Positions 53,670-62,115 of a DNA stretch of 64,000 bases are shown in pieces. Below the pieces are notes generated by a model. That model was not told the DNA's origin and did no database searches. It worked only from the letters and a program-made list of their open reading frames with translations. How positions within the stretch are numbered: the stretch's first letter is position 1; each line of letters starts with the position of its first letter. Origin of the DNA: Chloroflexota bacterium (GTDB lineage: Bacteria > Chloroflexota > Anaerolineae > J036 > Brachytrichaceae); the NCBI GenBank assembly GCA_025354985.1, contig JANXLU010000007.1, positions 36,653 through 100,652 of the forward strand, read 5' to 3'. The translations under genes were made by a program, and so were the position numbers.

Positions 53670-54407
53670 ATGAGTTGGGTTGGAAGAGCGTTGTGGATGG
53701 TTACCTCGGCGCTGGCGTTGGCGGCTTGCAGTGCAGCGAATGTTCAGCCCGAGTTTGCCCCAACTGTGAATTTTGCAGCCACTCCCAAGCCAACCGTCAC
53801 GCCGTGGATAGGGCCCTTGCCTGATGTGCAATCAAAGGTTCCCGTGACGGTCGTGACAGCTGTGGGTCCCCCGGACTTTCGGTGCGGAGTGGAATTTCTC
53901 GCAAGTAATGTACACGTAAGCGCCTCGTGCAGCTTTGAGGAAAGTGAGAATTCCGCGGTTGGCCCAATGATGTGCCACATTGAGCGCGACACCTGTGAAT
54001 TCGGACGCCTGGCTAATGTCAGTGCCTCAGGCATCTTGTTTTTTCGAGAGGAGCCGCCGCCGTTCGACGACGAGGATAGTTTGATGCACCCGGCCATGGT
54101 GCCTCCGCTTTTGCGGCTCAACGAACTGCTGATAAAAGAGTGGGGTGGGGCGGTACAGCTTATGGTGACTGATGCCTACGACAGTCACGGAGATCACGAT
54201 CTTGCACAGCCGTCGTTGAACAAAAAATACTCACAACACTTTGAGGGCCGATCCATTGACCTTGTCACCTGGCCGGTCGACGTCGCCAAGTATCCGAAGT
54301 TGTGTGCCCTTGCGTTTGCGGCCGGATACGATTGGGTACACAACGAGGTCACGCATTGCCATGCCAGCATCAAGGCGGATACCTTGTGCGGCGTGTGCAA
54401 ACGATAA
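53670..54407 (+). CDS. Lipoprotein with Hedgehog/DD-peptidase (M15-like) zinc domain
   Basis: 245-aa lipoprotein: signal and lipobox ALAACS (Cys20), a Pro/Thr linker, a Cys-bearing middle part, then a C-terminal domain of about 110 residues. That domain resembles the Hedgehog signalling domain and M15 DD-peptidases: VTDAYDSHGDHD, QHFEGRSIDLVT, LAFAAGYDWVHNE, HCHASIKAD. Predicted zinc ligands are His190, Asp197 and His231, and Glu226 fits the catalytic base. The His-x6-Asp spacing equals that of Sonic Hedgehog. It could cut peptidoglycan peptides. I start at the ATG with GAGG upstream rather than GTG at 53646. Confidence 0.82.
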   Translation: MSWVGRALWMVTSALALAACSAANVQPEFAPTVNFAATPKPTVTPWIGPLPDVQSKVPVTVVTAVGPPDFRCGVEFLASNVHVSASCSFEESENSAVGPMMCHIERDTCEFGRLANVSASGILFFREEPPPFDDEDSLMHPAMVPPLLRLNELLIKEWGGAVQLMVTDAYDSHGDHDLAQPSLNKKYSQHFEGRSIDLVTWPVDVAKYPKLCALAFAAGYDWVHNEVTHCHASIKADTLCGVCKR

Positions 54408-54419
54408 CCCGTGATCGTT
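54400..54419. terminator. Short hairpin between convergent genes
   Basis: AACGAT and ATCGTT form a 6-bp stem across the 10-bp gap between the two convergent stops. There is no T-run, so it is at best a weak bidirectional terminator. Confidence 0.25.
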
Positions 54420-54990
54420 ACGAAAGTGATGTGAGTGCGTCGACAACCGAGGTCACACCAACTTCCCGTGCTACTTCGAGAGGCCAGGCACCCGCGGTCG
54501 TCAATTCGGTCTGCGCTTGTCTGAGTGCCCGCTCGGCACGTCCAATTGCGGCGACGGCCTCGTCGTGTTCAGGTTCAGTAGCCCGGCTCCGGAGCTCCGT
54601 TCGCAGCTGTCCGAGAGCCGCAATCAAGTCACCAAGGCTGGCTGTGGCCCCGGCTGTCACGGTGGTAGGGGTGCTGTCAGCGCTCGCTGCCTCAGAACCA
54701 TGCTCGTCTGTTATTACTGGCTCCGTTGATCCCGTGGCTTCGACGGTGTCAACAGCCGGTTCGGTGTGCTCTGACTCGGCTGCCATTTCGGTATGTTCTT
54801 CCTCCGCAGGTGTGTCGGAGGACTGCCCGGCCAACTCGGCTGCGCGTTCGGCTTTGGCCTGTTCTTGGGCGCGCTTCTGGCGCTCTTTTAGCGCATCCGA
54901 ACTTCGCCGCAACTCATCAGGATCAACTTGCTTTGCGGTCAGCCCAATTCCACCCTTCCGACCTGCTCCCCCACCGTCCATTTTCATCAT
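54418..54990 (-). CDS. Small acidic coiled-coil protein of unknown function
   Basis: 190 aa. The N-terminus is Gly-rich (GGGAGRKGGIGLTAKQVDPD), then a charged helix (LRRSSDALKERQKRAQEQAK), a Glu/Thr/Ala-rich disordered middle, and a C-terminal helical pair (LGDLIAALGQLRTELRSRAT, AVAAIGRAERALRQAQTELT). I do not recognise a family. On the minus strand it has a GGGAGAA ribosome-binding site upstream of the ATG pair. The opposite-strand frame over the same region is Cys/Ser-rich and looks like a shadow. It stands downstream of aroQ in the same direction after a 91-bp AT-rich spacer. Confidence 0.65.
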   Translation of the reverse strand: MMKMDGGGAGRKGGIGLTAKQVDPDELRRSSDALKERQKRAQEQAKAERAAELAGQSSDTPAEEEHTEMAAESEHTEPAVDTVEATGSTEPVITDEHGSEAASADSTPTTVTAGATASLGDLIAALGQLRTELRSRATEPEHDEAVAAIGRAERALRQAQTELTTAGAWPLEVAREVGVTSVVDALTSLS

Positions 54991-55081
54991 ATGTTTTATT
55001 CTCCCAAGCTATACCTTGCGACGCCACGGTAATCCCGCCGTCGTTTCGCATAGGCATTAATAATATAATTATTCAACAAAA

Positions 55082-55522
55082 TTAAATAGAAATAATAACA
55101 TCCAATAAACCATTCAATCCAATACCGTAACTGCGCCAACCAAAACCACAAACAACACCCAAAGCTACATCTGACAAAAAAGAATGCTGGCGAAACGCCT
55201 CGCGCTTAAATATATTGCTCAAATGAACTTCTACGAAGGGTAGTGCGACGGCCGACAATGCATCCCTTAATGCCACACTGGTATGCGTCAGCCCACCTGC
55301 ATTAACTACAATTCCGTGGGCCCATGTACGTGCTTCCTGAACAGCATCAACCAAAAGCCCTTCATGATTTGACTGCACGATTCGCAATTCTGCGCCACGG
55401 ATCCTACTAATTTCAAGCAAAGACTTGTTAATTTCGTCAAGCGTGGTCCGACCGTATATTTCGGGTTCACGCAAACCAAGCATATTTAAGTTTGGCCCAT
55501 GAACTACTAGGATATTTGTCAT
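55082..55522 (-). CDS. aroQ: Type II 3-dehydroquinate dehydratase
   Basis: 146-aa cytoplasmic enzyme of the shikimate pathway that converts 3-dehydroquinate to 3-dehydroshikimate. The N-terminal GPNLNMLGLREPEIYG carries catalytic Tyr23; NAGGLTHTSVALRDA and EVHLSN (His100) complete the active site, followed by REAFRQHSF. The length is normal for the dodecameric type II enzyme. It lies 19 bp after the thiolase stop and probably shares a transcript with thioredoxin reductase and thiolase, an unusual mix for an aromatic-pathway gene. Confidence 0.96.
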   Translation of the reverse strand: MTNILVVHGPNLNMLGLREPEIYGRTTLDEINKSLLEISRIRGAELRIVQSNHEGLLVDAVQEARTWAHGIVVNAGGLTHTSVALRDALSAVALPFVEVHLSNIFKREAFRQHSFLSDVALGVVCGFGWRSYGIGLNGLLDVIISI

Positions 55523-55541
55523 AATAACAATGGTTAACTTC

Positions 55542-56846
55542 CTAAACAGATATTACCGTTGCTTCGCCTTGTCCAACACCAACGCACAAGGTCGCGAGAC
55601 CATACTTCACCTTCTCTCCCGTTCTTTTTCGGCGCAACAATTCATGAATAAGCGTCGTCACGATTCGGGCTCCGCTACAGCCCAGCGGATGCCCCAGCGC
55701 AATAGCACCACCATTTACGTTGGTGATTGCGCTACTTAGGCCGAGACCACGCACCACCGCAATTGCCTGCGCAGCAAATGCTTCATTTAACTCAACAAGA
55801 TCAAGATCCGTTACCGAAATACCAGAGCGTCCACACACCTTTTGAACGGCTGATATTGGCCCCAGTCCCATCACACGAGGATCAACGCCCGCCGTTGCAC
55901 TAGCTACCCAGCGAGCAAGAGGCGCGACGCCAAGTTTTCGGGCTCGGGGAGCAGACATCATGACCAAGGCGGCGGCCCCATCGTTCAAACCGCTGCTGTT
56001 GCCTGCCGTCACCGTGCCGCCAAGACGAAAAACCGAATTTAGAGCTGCGAGCTTAACGAGTGAGGTAGTTAGTTTATATGTAGGTCGATCTGTTACGTCG
56101 TACGCACTGTTAAATTCAGGTTCAAGCATCCGTTGCATCCTCGGATATTCGTCGGTATCAAAGGGTGGTGCGGGCTTACCCTTGTACCGAATAGGCACTG
56201 GCACCAACTCATCATTAAACCTGCCAGAATTTATGGCGTCAATGGCTCGCACCTGACTCTGAAACGCAAATTGGTCTTGATCCTCACGCGTTATTGGTCC
56301 ACCAGGTAAATCACCCCGCATACTTAGATCAACGATATTTTCAGCCGTTTCGCCCATTTGTTCGAGTGGGAATAACGCTTGGAGGGATGAGTTGGGATAG
56401 CGCCATCCTAGCGTTGTGTCCCAACCAGTCACGTTGCCACTGGGCCCAAATGCCTCGGTGTTCTTTGGAACGGAATATGGCGCGCGCGTCATGCTCTCGA
56501 CACCGCCAGCCACGTAACAATCCCCTTCACCAACTGCTATGGCGCGAGCGGCAAAGTTAATTGCACTTAAACCGCTGGCGCACAATCTATTAACGGTAAC
56601 TCCGCCAACTGTCTGTGGCAGCCCGGCGAGCAAAGCTGCCATCCTGGCTACATTGCGATTGTCCTCACCGGCTTGGTTCGCGCAACCAAAAATGACTTCT
56701 TCGATGTGCTCGCCGCCAACCCCAGACCGACGAACCGCCTCCGCAATGGCGATTGCGGCCAAATCATCCGGACGGACATTCGACAGCGCGCCTCGGATTG
56801 ATCCTATCGGCGTTCTACATGCACTGACTATGACAACTTCGTTCAT
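55542..56846 (-). CDS. Acetyl-CoA acetyltransferase / thiolase
   Basis: 434-aa thiolase. The acylated Cys89 lies in [11 protein letters not shown]; the C-terminal pair is [17 protein letters not shown] (catalytic His) and [12 protein letters not shown] (second Cys). [10 protein letters not shown] and METAENI-like segments resemble the 3-oxoadipyl-CoA / acetyl-CoA acyltransferase branch, so degradation (beta-oxidation or beta-ketoadipate) and acetoacetyl-CoA synthesis are both possible. The start is [10 protein letters not shown] at 56846; the frame runs back to a TTG at 56858 that abuts the previous stop. Confidence 0.93.
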   Translation of the reverse strand: MNEVVIVSACRTPIGSIRGALSNVRPDDLAAIAIAEAVRRSGVGGEHIEEVIFGCANQAGEDNRNVARMAALLAGLPQTVGGVTVNRLCASGLSAINFAARAIAVGEGDCYVAGGVESMTRAPYSVPKNTEAFGPSGNVTGWDTTLGWRYPNSSLQALFPLEQMGETAENIVDLSMRGDLPGGPITREDQDQFAFQSQVRAIDAINSGRFNDELVPVPIRYKGKPAPPFDTDEYPRMQRMLEPEFNSAYDVTDRPTYKLTTSLVKLAALNSVFRLGGTVTAGNSSGLNDGAAALVMMSAPRARKLGVAPLARWVASATAGVDPRVMGLGPISAVQKVCGRSGISVTDLDLVELNEAFAAQAIAVVRGLGLSSAITNVNGGAIALGHPLGCSGARIVTTLIHELLRRKRTGEKVKYGLATLCVGVGQGEATVISV

Positions 56847-56858
56847 GCAATTTTGCAA

Positions 56859-58070
56859 CTACATTTTACGAAGGTATTCCCGAATCATAAGCGCCGCAGT
56901 TGCACCTTCGCCAGCGGCACTGGCTGCCTGCTTGGTGCTTCCCAGACGCACATCGCCGGCGGCAAATACGCCCTTTAGTGATGTTTCCAGCATGGCATTG
57001 GTCACCACAAAGCCGGTCTTATCTCGATTTATCTCGGATGGAAGCCATGCAGTGTTTGGCTGAAGACCTATGAATACAAAGACGCCTTTGGGATTCAACT
57101 CGTGCTCGATCCCACTTTTCGTATCTTTGTAGGTTAATCCGCCAAGCTTGCCATTTCCTGTAAATCGAACCACTTCTGTGTTGTATCGCACATCTATTTT
57201 AGGATTGTCATTGATACTGTCGATCACAACTTTGCTAGCCGATAGTGCTTCGCCGCGGGCCAAAATTGTAACTTTGTCTACGAATCGGGTAAGAAATATG
57301 CTCTCCTCTCCCGCGCTATTTCCTCCGCCAATCACGGCCACGTGCTGGCCCTTATAAAAAGGACCATCACACGTGGCACAAAAATGAATACCGGCGCCAA
57401 TAAAATCATCTTCACCCATAACGCCCAGCCGCCGATATTTCGATCCGGTTGCAATCAGTACGGCCCTTGCACCATATTCGTTACCGTCTTCGGTTTGCAC
57501 ATACCGACTCTCACCTTCGGCGCGTAACCCGGTGACGTTCTGAGCCTTTAGGGATTCCACGCCAAAGCGATGCGCTTGTCTGGCCAGCCGGTCCGCAAAC
57601 TCCGATCCGGCAATACCATCTGGAAAGCCCGGGAAATTATCCAGCCGCTCTGTAATTCCTGCCTGGCCACCAAGCGCGCTACGCTCAATGACCAGAACCT
57701 CCATTCCTTCGCGTGCAGCATAAAGCGCAGTAGTAAGGCCGGTGGGACCGCCACCGACAATGATCAAATCATAGTACGACATCCGGGCCTTGGTTTGCAA
57801 TCCCAGCTTCTTTGCCAGCTCGGCGTCACTTGGTTCAACCAAAAACGTGTCATCTGGAAAAACTATCGTTGGAATGATGCGCTTGCCCTTGTTAACACTC
57901 TCGACATACGCTTGAGCATCGGCATTTTCCTCGATGTCCACCCAGGCATAGTGGATGCGCTGTTCACCCAAAAACTTTTTGGCACGTCTGCAGTCCGGGC
58001 ACCACGAGGCGCCATATACGATTATTGGTTTGGGTGAAACAGGGGAGGTTGCATTTAATGCATCTTGCAT
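56859..58070 (-). CDS. trxB: Glutaredoxin-like domain fused to thioredoxin reductase
   Basis: 403 aa. Residues about 14-90 form a glutaredoxin/thioredoxin-like domain with redox pair Cys24-Pro-Asp-Cys27. From about 98 to the end is a full NADPH-dependent thioredoxin reductase: FAD-binding GGGPTG (106-111), redox pair Cys231-Ala-Thr-Cys234, NADPH-binding GGGNSAGEE and C-terminal GVFAAGDVR. The fusion probably hands electrons from NADPH to its own attached domain. It is divergent from an ECF sigma / zinc anti-sigma pair with 60 bp between starts and heads the thiolase-aroQ operon. Confidence 0.95.
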   Translation of the reverse strand: MQDALNATSPVSPKPIIVYGASWCPDCRRAKKFLGEQRIHYAWVDIEENADAQAYVESVNKGKRIIPTIVFPDDTFLVEPSDAELAKKLGLQTKARMSYYDLIIVGGGPTGLTTALYAAREGMEVLVIERSALGGQAGITERLDNFPGFPDGIAGSEFADRLARQAHRFGVESLKAQNVTGLRAEGESRYVQTEDGNEYGARAVLIATGSKYRRLGVMGEDDFIGAGIHFCATCDGPFYKGQHVAVIGGGNSAGEESIFLTRFVDKVTILARGEALSASKVVIDSINDNPKIDVRYNTEVVRFTGNGKLGGLTYKDTKSGIEHELNPKGVFVFIGLQPNTAWLPSEINRDKTGFVVTNAMLETSLKGVFAAGDVRLGSTKQAASAAGEGATAALMIREYLRKM

Positions 58071-58130
58071 GATTTATTGTTCCTTTTCCTTCGTAAGTCT
58101 AGCTTAATTGATATTTGTTACATCTGGACT

Positions 58131-58835
58131 ATGTATATAGGTCAAGTCTTGTCTGAACGCCAATCGAACGACAATTTTGCAACCGATCCACCGCTCGACA
58201 GCGATAACCAACTTGTCGAAGCATTGCGAGAAGGCGACGAGCGAGCATTTGCACAACTGCTGGACAAATACCACGGATCGATGATTCGAGTCGCCACACT
58301 TTACTGTAGAGATGAACAAGTAGCCGAGGACGCGACCCAGGAAACCTGGCTGGCAATTCTGAACGGAATTCATCAATTTGAAGGCAGATCGACTCTCAAA
58401 ACCTGGATTTTTTCAATACTTTCAAACAAAGCGAAAACCCGTGGACAACGGGAACGTAGAAGCGTTCCGTTTTCCCAGCTCGTCGACCTGGAAACGGATC
58501 AGAATGATCCCGCACTACCGGAAGAATTTTTCAATTCTGCGGATTCAGATGCGGACTGGATAGGATGGTGGCATAAGGATAATCATCCGACTGCTTGGCA
58601 AAACATACCAGAGACAACTGCTTTTATATCCGAAATGCGCACAAAACTTGAGACGGCCCTGATGACGCTACCCCACATGCAAGGCCAAGTGATCTATTTT
58701 CGTGATGTCCTTGGTTACGAATCGCAAGAAATTTGTAACATATTGAACCTGAGCGAAACAAATCAGCGCGTCTTGTTACATCGGGCACGTAGTAAGGTGC
58801 GGCTTGCGTTGGAGCAATATTTTAATGAAGTTTGA
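58131..58835 (+). CDS. ECF-type RNA polymerase sigma factor
   Basis: 234-aa sigma-70 family factor with only regions 2 and 4. Region 2 (about 30-105; ALREGDERAFAQLLDKYHGS, AEDATQETWLAILNGI) and region 4 (about 165-230; MTLPHMQGQVIYFRDVLGYE, SETNQRVLLHRARSKVRLAL) are clear. The frame extends to 58065 across the start of the divergent trxB; I use MYIGQVLSER at 58131. The next gene overlaps its stop and encodes a zinc anti-sigma factor, so the pair is a sigma/anti-sigma unit, with trxB on the other side of the shared spacer. Confidence 0.92.
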   Translation: MYIGQVLSERQSNDNFATDPPLDSDNQLVEALREGDERAFAQLLDKYHGSMIRVATLYCRDEQVAEDATQETWLAILNGIHQFEGRSTLKTWIFSILSNKAKTRGQRERRSVPFSQLVDLETDQNDPALPEEFFNSADSDADWIGWWHKDNHPTAWQNIPETTAFISEMRTKLETALMTLPHMQGQVIYFRDVLGYESQEICNILNLSETNQRVLLHRARSKVRLALEQYFNEV

Positions 58836-58849
58836 ATCGTGAGGCAACT

Positions 58850-59134
58850 GTGGCGGAACTAAAAACCAATTTTCATGGCACCTGGGTGGATCGGATTACG
58901 TGCAAACAGTTTGTAGAGTCTGTTACAGACTATTTCGAAAACAAACTCACGGCGGTGGATCGCACGTCCTTTGAGGCGCACCTGGCCGAGTGCTCTGGTT
59001 GCCCAACCCATCTGGAGCAGATGCGGACAACTATCGCCAGCCTTGGCAAGCTGACGAATGGATTGCCTGAATTGCATCCTAAAGCGCGCAAAGAATTGTT
59101 GGCGGTTTATCGGAAGTGGAAGGCGCACTCCTGA
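58850..59134 (+). CDS. Zinc-binding anti-sigma factor (ZAS/RsrA-like)
   Basis: 94-aa soluble protein with the ZAS motif: Cys18, 25 residues, His44-x3-Cys48-x2-Cys51. This is the spacing found in anti-sigma factors such as RsrA, where oxidation of the cysteines releases zinc and frees the sigma factor. It has no membrane helix, so the signal should be cytoplasmic. A TTG start at 58832 overlapping the sigma stop (TTGA) is possible, but GTG at 58850 has GAGG at the proper distance. Confidence 0.88.
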   Translation: MAELKTNFHGTWVDRITCKQFVESVTDYFENKLTAVDRTSFEAHLAECSGCPTHLEQMRTTIASLGKLTNGLPELHPKARKELLAVYRKWKAHS

Positions 59135-59149
59135 TGCCAATGTGCGCCT
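59121..59149. terminator. Stem-loop between convergent anti-sigma and sulfite reductase genes
   Basis: AGGCGCAC (59121-59128) pairs with GTGCGCCT (59142-59149), an 8-bp GC-rich stem with a 13-nt loop that contains the anti-sigma stop codon. No long T-run follows on either strand, so it may only slow polymerase, but its place between convergent genes fits a shared terminator. Confidence 0.4.
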
Positions 59150-59162
59150 ATATCTCGCACAC

Positions 59163-60809
59163 TCAGGGAATCAACGCTGCCAGGGCCTCAAAGCCCACCC
59201 GGTTGCAATAGTCGCCAAATGCTTCACTGGTCGTACGGTGCAGTTTATAGTCGGCAAAAATTAACTTCATCGTAGGCGCCAATTTATCAATTGGCACCAC
59301 ATCCTTAAACGGCCGCGCAAGTCGGGTTCCAACTGCATTTCCGCCCAAGTAAATGACGTACTTATTGAGGCTGCGACCAACAAACGCCAGTTCGGCTGAG
59401 TAAGGCCTCGCACACCCGTTTGGACAACCCGTAACCCGCATCACAATCGGCTCTTGGATCAGGCCTGTTTCTTCCAAAGCACCTTCTATATCTTCAATTA
59501 AATGCGGCATGGCCCGTTCCGCCTCGGTGATTGCCAGACCACAGGTGGGCAGGGCAGGGCAAGCCAGCGCACTTCGACGCAGACCCGTAATGGTATCCAC
59601 CCGAGTTATGCCATACTCCGTCAATGCGGCTTCAATATCTGCCCGGTCGTCAGGCTTTATATCTGCCAGAATGATATTTTGTTGCGGTGTCAACCGAACT
59701 GACAAGTTATGCTTTTGAACAATATGCTTTATTCCGCTGCGCAACCTCTGCGTGCCACGGTCGGCAATGCGTCCGCTGTCGATAGGCAGTCCCAGAAATA
59801 AGGTGCCGCTGTCCAGCGCATGCCAACCCAGATGATCATCAACCCGAAATGCTGGCATCGGTCGAGCTGCTTGCAGTGCAAAGCTCAGCCGGGATTGCAA
59901 CTCGGAAATGAATTTCTCAACGCCCCATTCATGCAAAACATACTTCAACCTGGCGTGCTTTCGATTGGTACGATCACCAAAATCGCGGTGAACGGTCACA
60001 ATCGCTTGGATAACCTCCAGGGCTTGATCGGGCTCTACAAAACCAACTAGATCAGCCAGTCGCGCAAAGGTCTTGTCATCATTGTGGGTAATACCCATAC
60101 CCCCGCCCGCAACAACATTGAATCCAGTCAGTTGACTTTGTTCATCAAACAACGCAATTAGTCCGGCGTCATTTGTAAAAACATCCACGCAGTTGTCGCC
60201 GGCATATGCAATACCCACTTTGAATTTACGTGGAAGATAGGTTTTGCCATACAGTTTGTCGTGCTCATCCTGCACCAGCGCTTCGCCATCCAGCCAAATT
60301 TGGTGATAGGCACGTGTAGTTGGCAGTGTTGCGAGGCTGAGCGCGTCGGCCACTTGTTGCACACGCAACCGCTGCGTATCGGTGGTTGGAGCCGGACAGC
60401 ACATGACATTGCGAACGACATCTCCACATGCACCAAAGGTGGTCACCAGCGCATGGTTTAGTGCGCGTATCGTCTCACGCAACTCGCCTTTAATTACGCC
60501 ATGAAATTGGATCCCCTGACGAGTGGTAATTCTGAGCGTTTCGTTTCCGAATTTTGAGGCAATTTCGTCGTGTACCAGATACTGTGCAGCCGTCAGTTTG
60601 CCGCCGGGAAGCTTGCTGCGGATCATGAACGAGTAATCTTTGGCCTGCCCGCGCTTATCTCGATCGGATTGCTCATACGAACCATGGAACTTGATCAAAA
60701 TCTTGCCAGCGTCGCTGAGAAAAGCATCGCTGCCTGACAGATCACTGGCCAATGGTTCGAACAGACCGTTACTATCAAGTTTTACCTGCTCTACATTTGC
60801 ATTAGACAT
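59163..60809 (-). CDS. Assimilatory sulfite (nitrite/sulfite-type) reductase, siroheme protein
   Basis: 548-aa enzyme that reduces sulfite to sulfide with six electrons, using siroheme coupled to a [4Fe-4S] cluster. The cluster Cys motifs are ACPALPTCG and TGCPNGC near residues 410-460. The substrate-side signatures VVRNVMCCPAPTTD and GGGMGITHNDDKTFARLADL are present. The sulfate-assimilation genes just upstream support sulfite rather than nitrite as substrate. It lacks an NADPH flavoprotein partner here, so ferredoxin is the likely donor. It is the last gene of the operon, 29 bp after cysN. Confidence 0.92.
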   Translation of the reverse strand: MSNANVEQVKLDSNGLFEPLASDLSGSDAFLSDAGKILIKFHGSYEQSDRDKRGQAKDYSFMIRSKLPGGKLTAAQYLVHDEIASKFGNETLRITTRQGIQFHGVIKGELRETIRALNHALVTTFGACGDVVRNVMCCPAPTTDTQRLRVQQVADALSLATLPTTRAYHQIWLDGEALVQDEHDKLYGKTYLPRKFKVGIAYAGDNCVDVFTNDAGLIALFDEQSQLTGFNVVAGGGMGITHNDDKTFARLADLVGFVEPDQALEVIQAIVTVHRDFGDRTNRKHARLKYVLHEWGVEKFISELQSRLSFALQAARPMPAFRVDDHLGWHALDSGTLFLGLPIDSGRIADRGTQRLRSGIKHIVQKHNLSVRLTPQQNIILADIKPDDRADIEAALTEYGITRVDTITGLRRSALACPALPTCGLAITEAERAMPHLIEDIEGALEETGLIQEPIVMRVTGCPNGCARPYSAELAFVGRSLNKYVIYLGGNAVGTRLARPFKDVVPIDKLAPTMKLIFADYKLHRTTSEAFGDYCNRVGFEALAALIP

Positions 60810-60838
60810 ATTAGTTAGTTCTTCTACCCCACGCGACG

Positions 60839-62104
60839 CTAGGTCATCCGCACGAAGCTATCTACAAAACCAACGCCGACAGTTCCATGCGTGTTTTCAT
60901 TGATCAAAATGAACGCGCCATTGTGGGAATTATCTCGATACGAGTCAACAAAAACTGGCTGTGACAGCCGAAGCTGTATAGCCCCAATTTCATTGAGTTT
61001 CAGCTCGCCTGGATCGGGCTCGGTGTTTTGAGTTGTTACATTGAGTCGATTGGACAGGACAGTCACCTTCGCCCGCACGCGCGCGACGCCATGTTGAAGG
61101 ATGTATGTGGAACCCTGCCGCAAGGCCTCGTGATCCATCCAGCACACGGTTGCCTTCAACTCCTTGCTGCCTACTGGTGCGCCAGCCACCCGGGAAATCA
61201 TTGCGCCCCGGCTGATATCTATGTCATCCGAGAGTTGAAGCACTACGCTTTCGCCTGCCTCTCCAAGATCGACATCAACGCCGAATCGTTGCATCTGCGT
61301 AATGGTGGACTGACGATTTGCTGGCAGCGCGACGATCGTATCGCCAACCGCCAACCTGCCTCCCGATATTCGACCGGCATACCCACGAAAGTCGTGCAGC
61401 TCTGGGGTGCGCGGTCGAATAACATGCTGTACTTGCATGCGCGCCGGCACCAACCGGGCAACGTGGGCGTCTGCCTCTTCCAGTAACGTAAGCAATGGCG
61501 GGCCGTTGTACCATGGCATGGTGCCATGATTCACCGTGATGTTCTCACCGTGCAGAGACGAAACAGGAACAAAAGTTAGTTGCTGCTCCGAAGGTCGCAA
61601 TTTACCGGCCACCAACAAAAACTCTGCACAAATTGCCTCAAACTTGGTCTGATCATAGTCAACCAAATCCATCTTATTAAGACAGATGATTACCCTTGGG
61701 ACTCGTAACATGGCGGCAATTGCATAGTGCCTGCGAGTTTGTTCTACAACACCATTGCGGGCATCGATGAGAATAATAGATACCGATGCAGTGCTGGCGC
61801 CGGTCACCATGTTCCGCGTGTATTCGACGTGGCCCGGGGAATCAGCCACTATGTATTTGCGCTTCGGTGTGCTGAAATACACGTGAGCCACATCAATTGT
61901 GATTCCCTGCTCACGCTCTGCGATGAGTCCATCAGTTAACAACGACAAATCAAGAAAATTTACCCCTCGACGCTTGCTGGCGGCTTCAATCGCCAGCAGC
62001 TTGTCCTTCGGCACAGAATTTGTTTCATATAGCATGCGCCCGATGAGGGTGCTTTTGCCGTCATCAACGGATCCGGCGGTGGCGATCCTAAGTATGTCCA
62101 TCAC
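60839..62104 (-). CDS. cysN: Sulfate adenylyltransferase subunit 1 (GTPase)
   Basis: 421-aa EF-Tu-like GTPase subunit that drives ATP sulfurylase, forming APS from sulfate and ATP. G1 GSVDDGKSTLIGR (about 11-23), switch motif DSPGHVEYTRNM and NKMDLVDYD are clear. A CysC (APS kinase) domain is not fused at the C-terminus, consistent with direct use of APS by the CysH encoded here. It begins 11 bp after cysD, as usual for this heterodimer. Confidence 0.96.
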   Translation of the reverse strand: MMDILRIATAGSVDDGKSTLIGRMLYETNSVPKDKLLAIEAASKRRGVNFLDLSLLTDGLIAEREQGITIDVAHVYFSTPKRKYIVADSPGHVEYTRNMVTGASTASVSIILIDARNGVVEQTRRHYAIAAMLRVPRVIICLNKMDLVDYDQTKFEAICAEFLLVAGKLRPSEQQLTFVPVSSLHGENITVNHGTMPWYNGPPLLTLLEEADAHVARLVPARMQVQHVIRPRTPELHDFRGYAGRISGGRLAVGDTIVALPANRQSTITQMQRFGVDVDLGEAGESVVLQLSDDIDISRGAMISRVAGAPVGSKELKATVCWMDHEALRQGSTYILQHGVARVRAKVTVLSNRLNVTTQNTEPDPGELKLNEIGAIQLRLSQPVFVDSYRDNSHNGAFILINENTHGTVGVGFVDSFVRMT

Positions 62105-62115
62105 GTTCGCTCGTT

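Noticed and set aside
54302..55060. 252-codon plus-strand frame opposite the acidic protein gene
   Set aside because: It overlaps the lipoprotein end, is rich in Cys, Ser and Arg with no domain pattern, and lacks a ribosome-binding site; the minus-strand frame has sensible helices and a good start.
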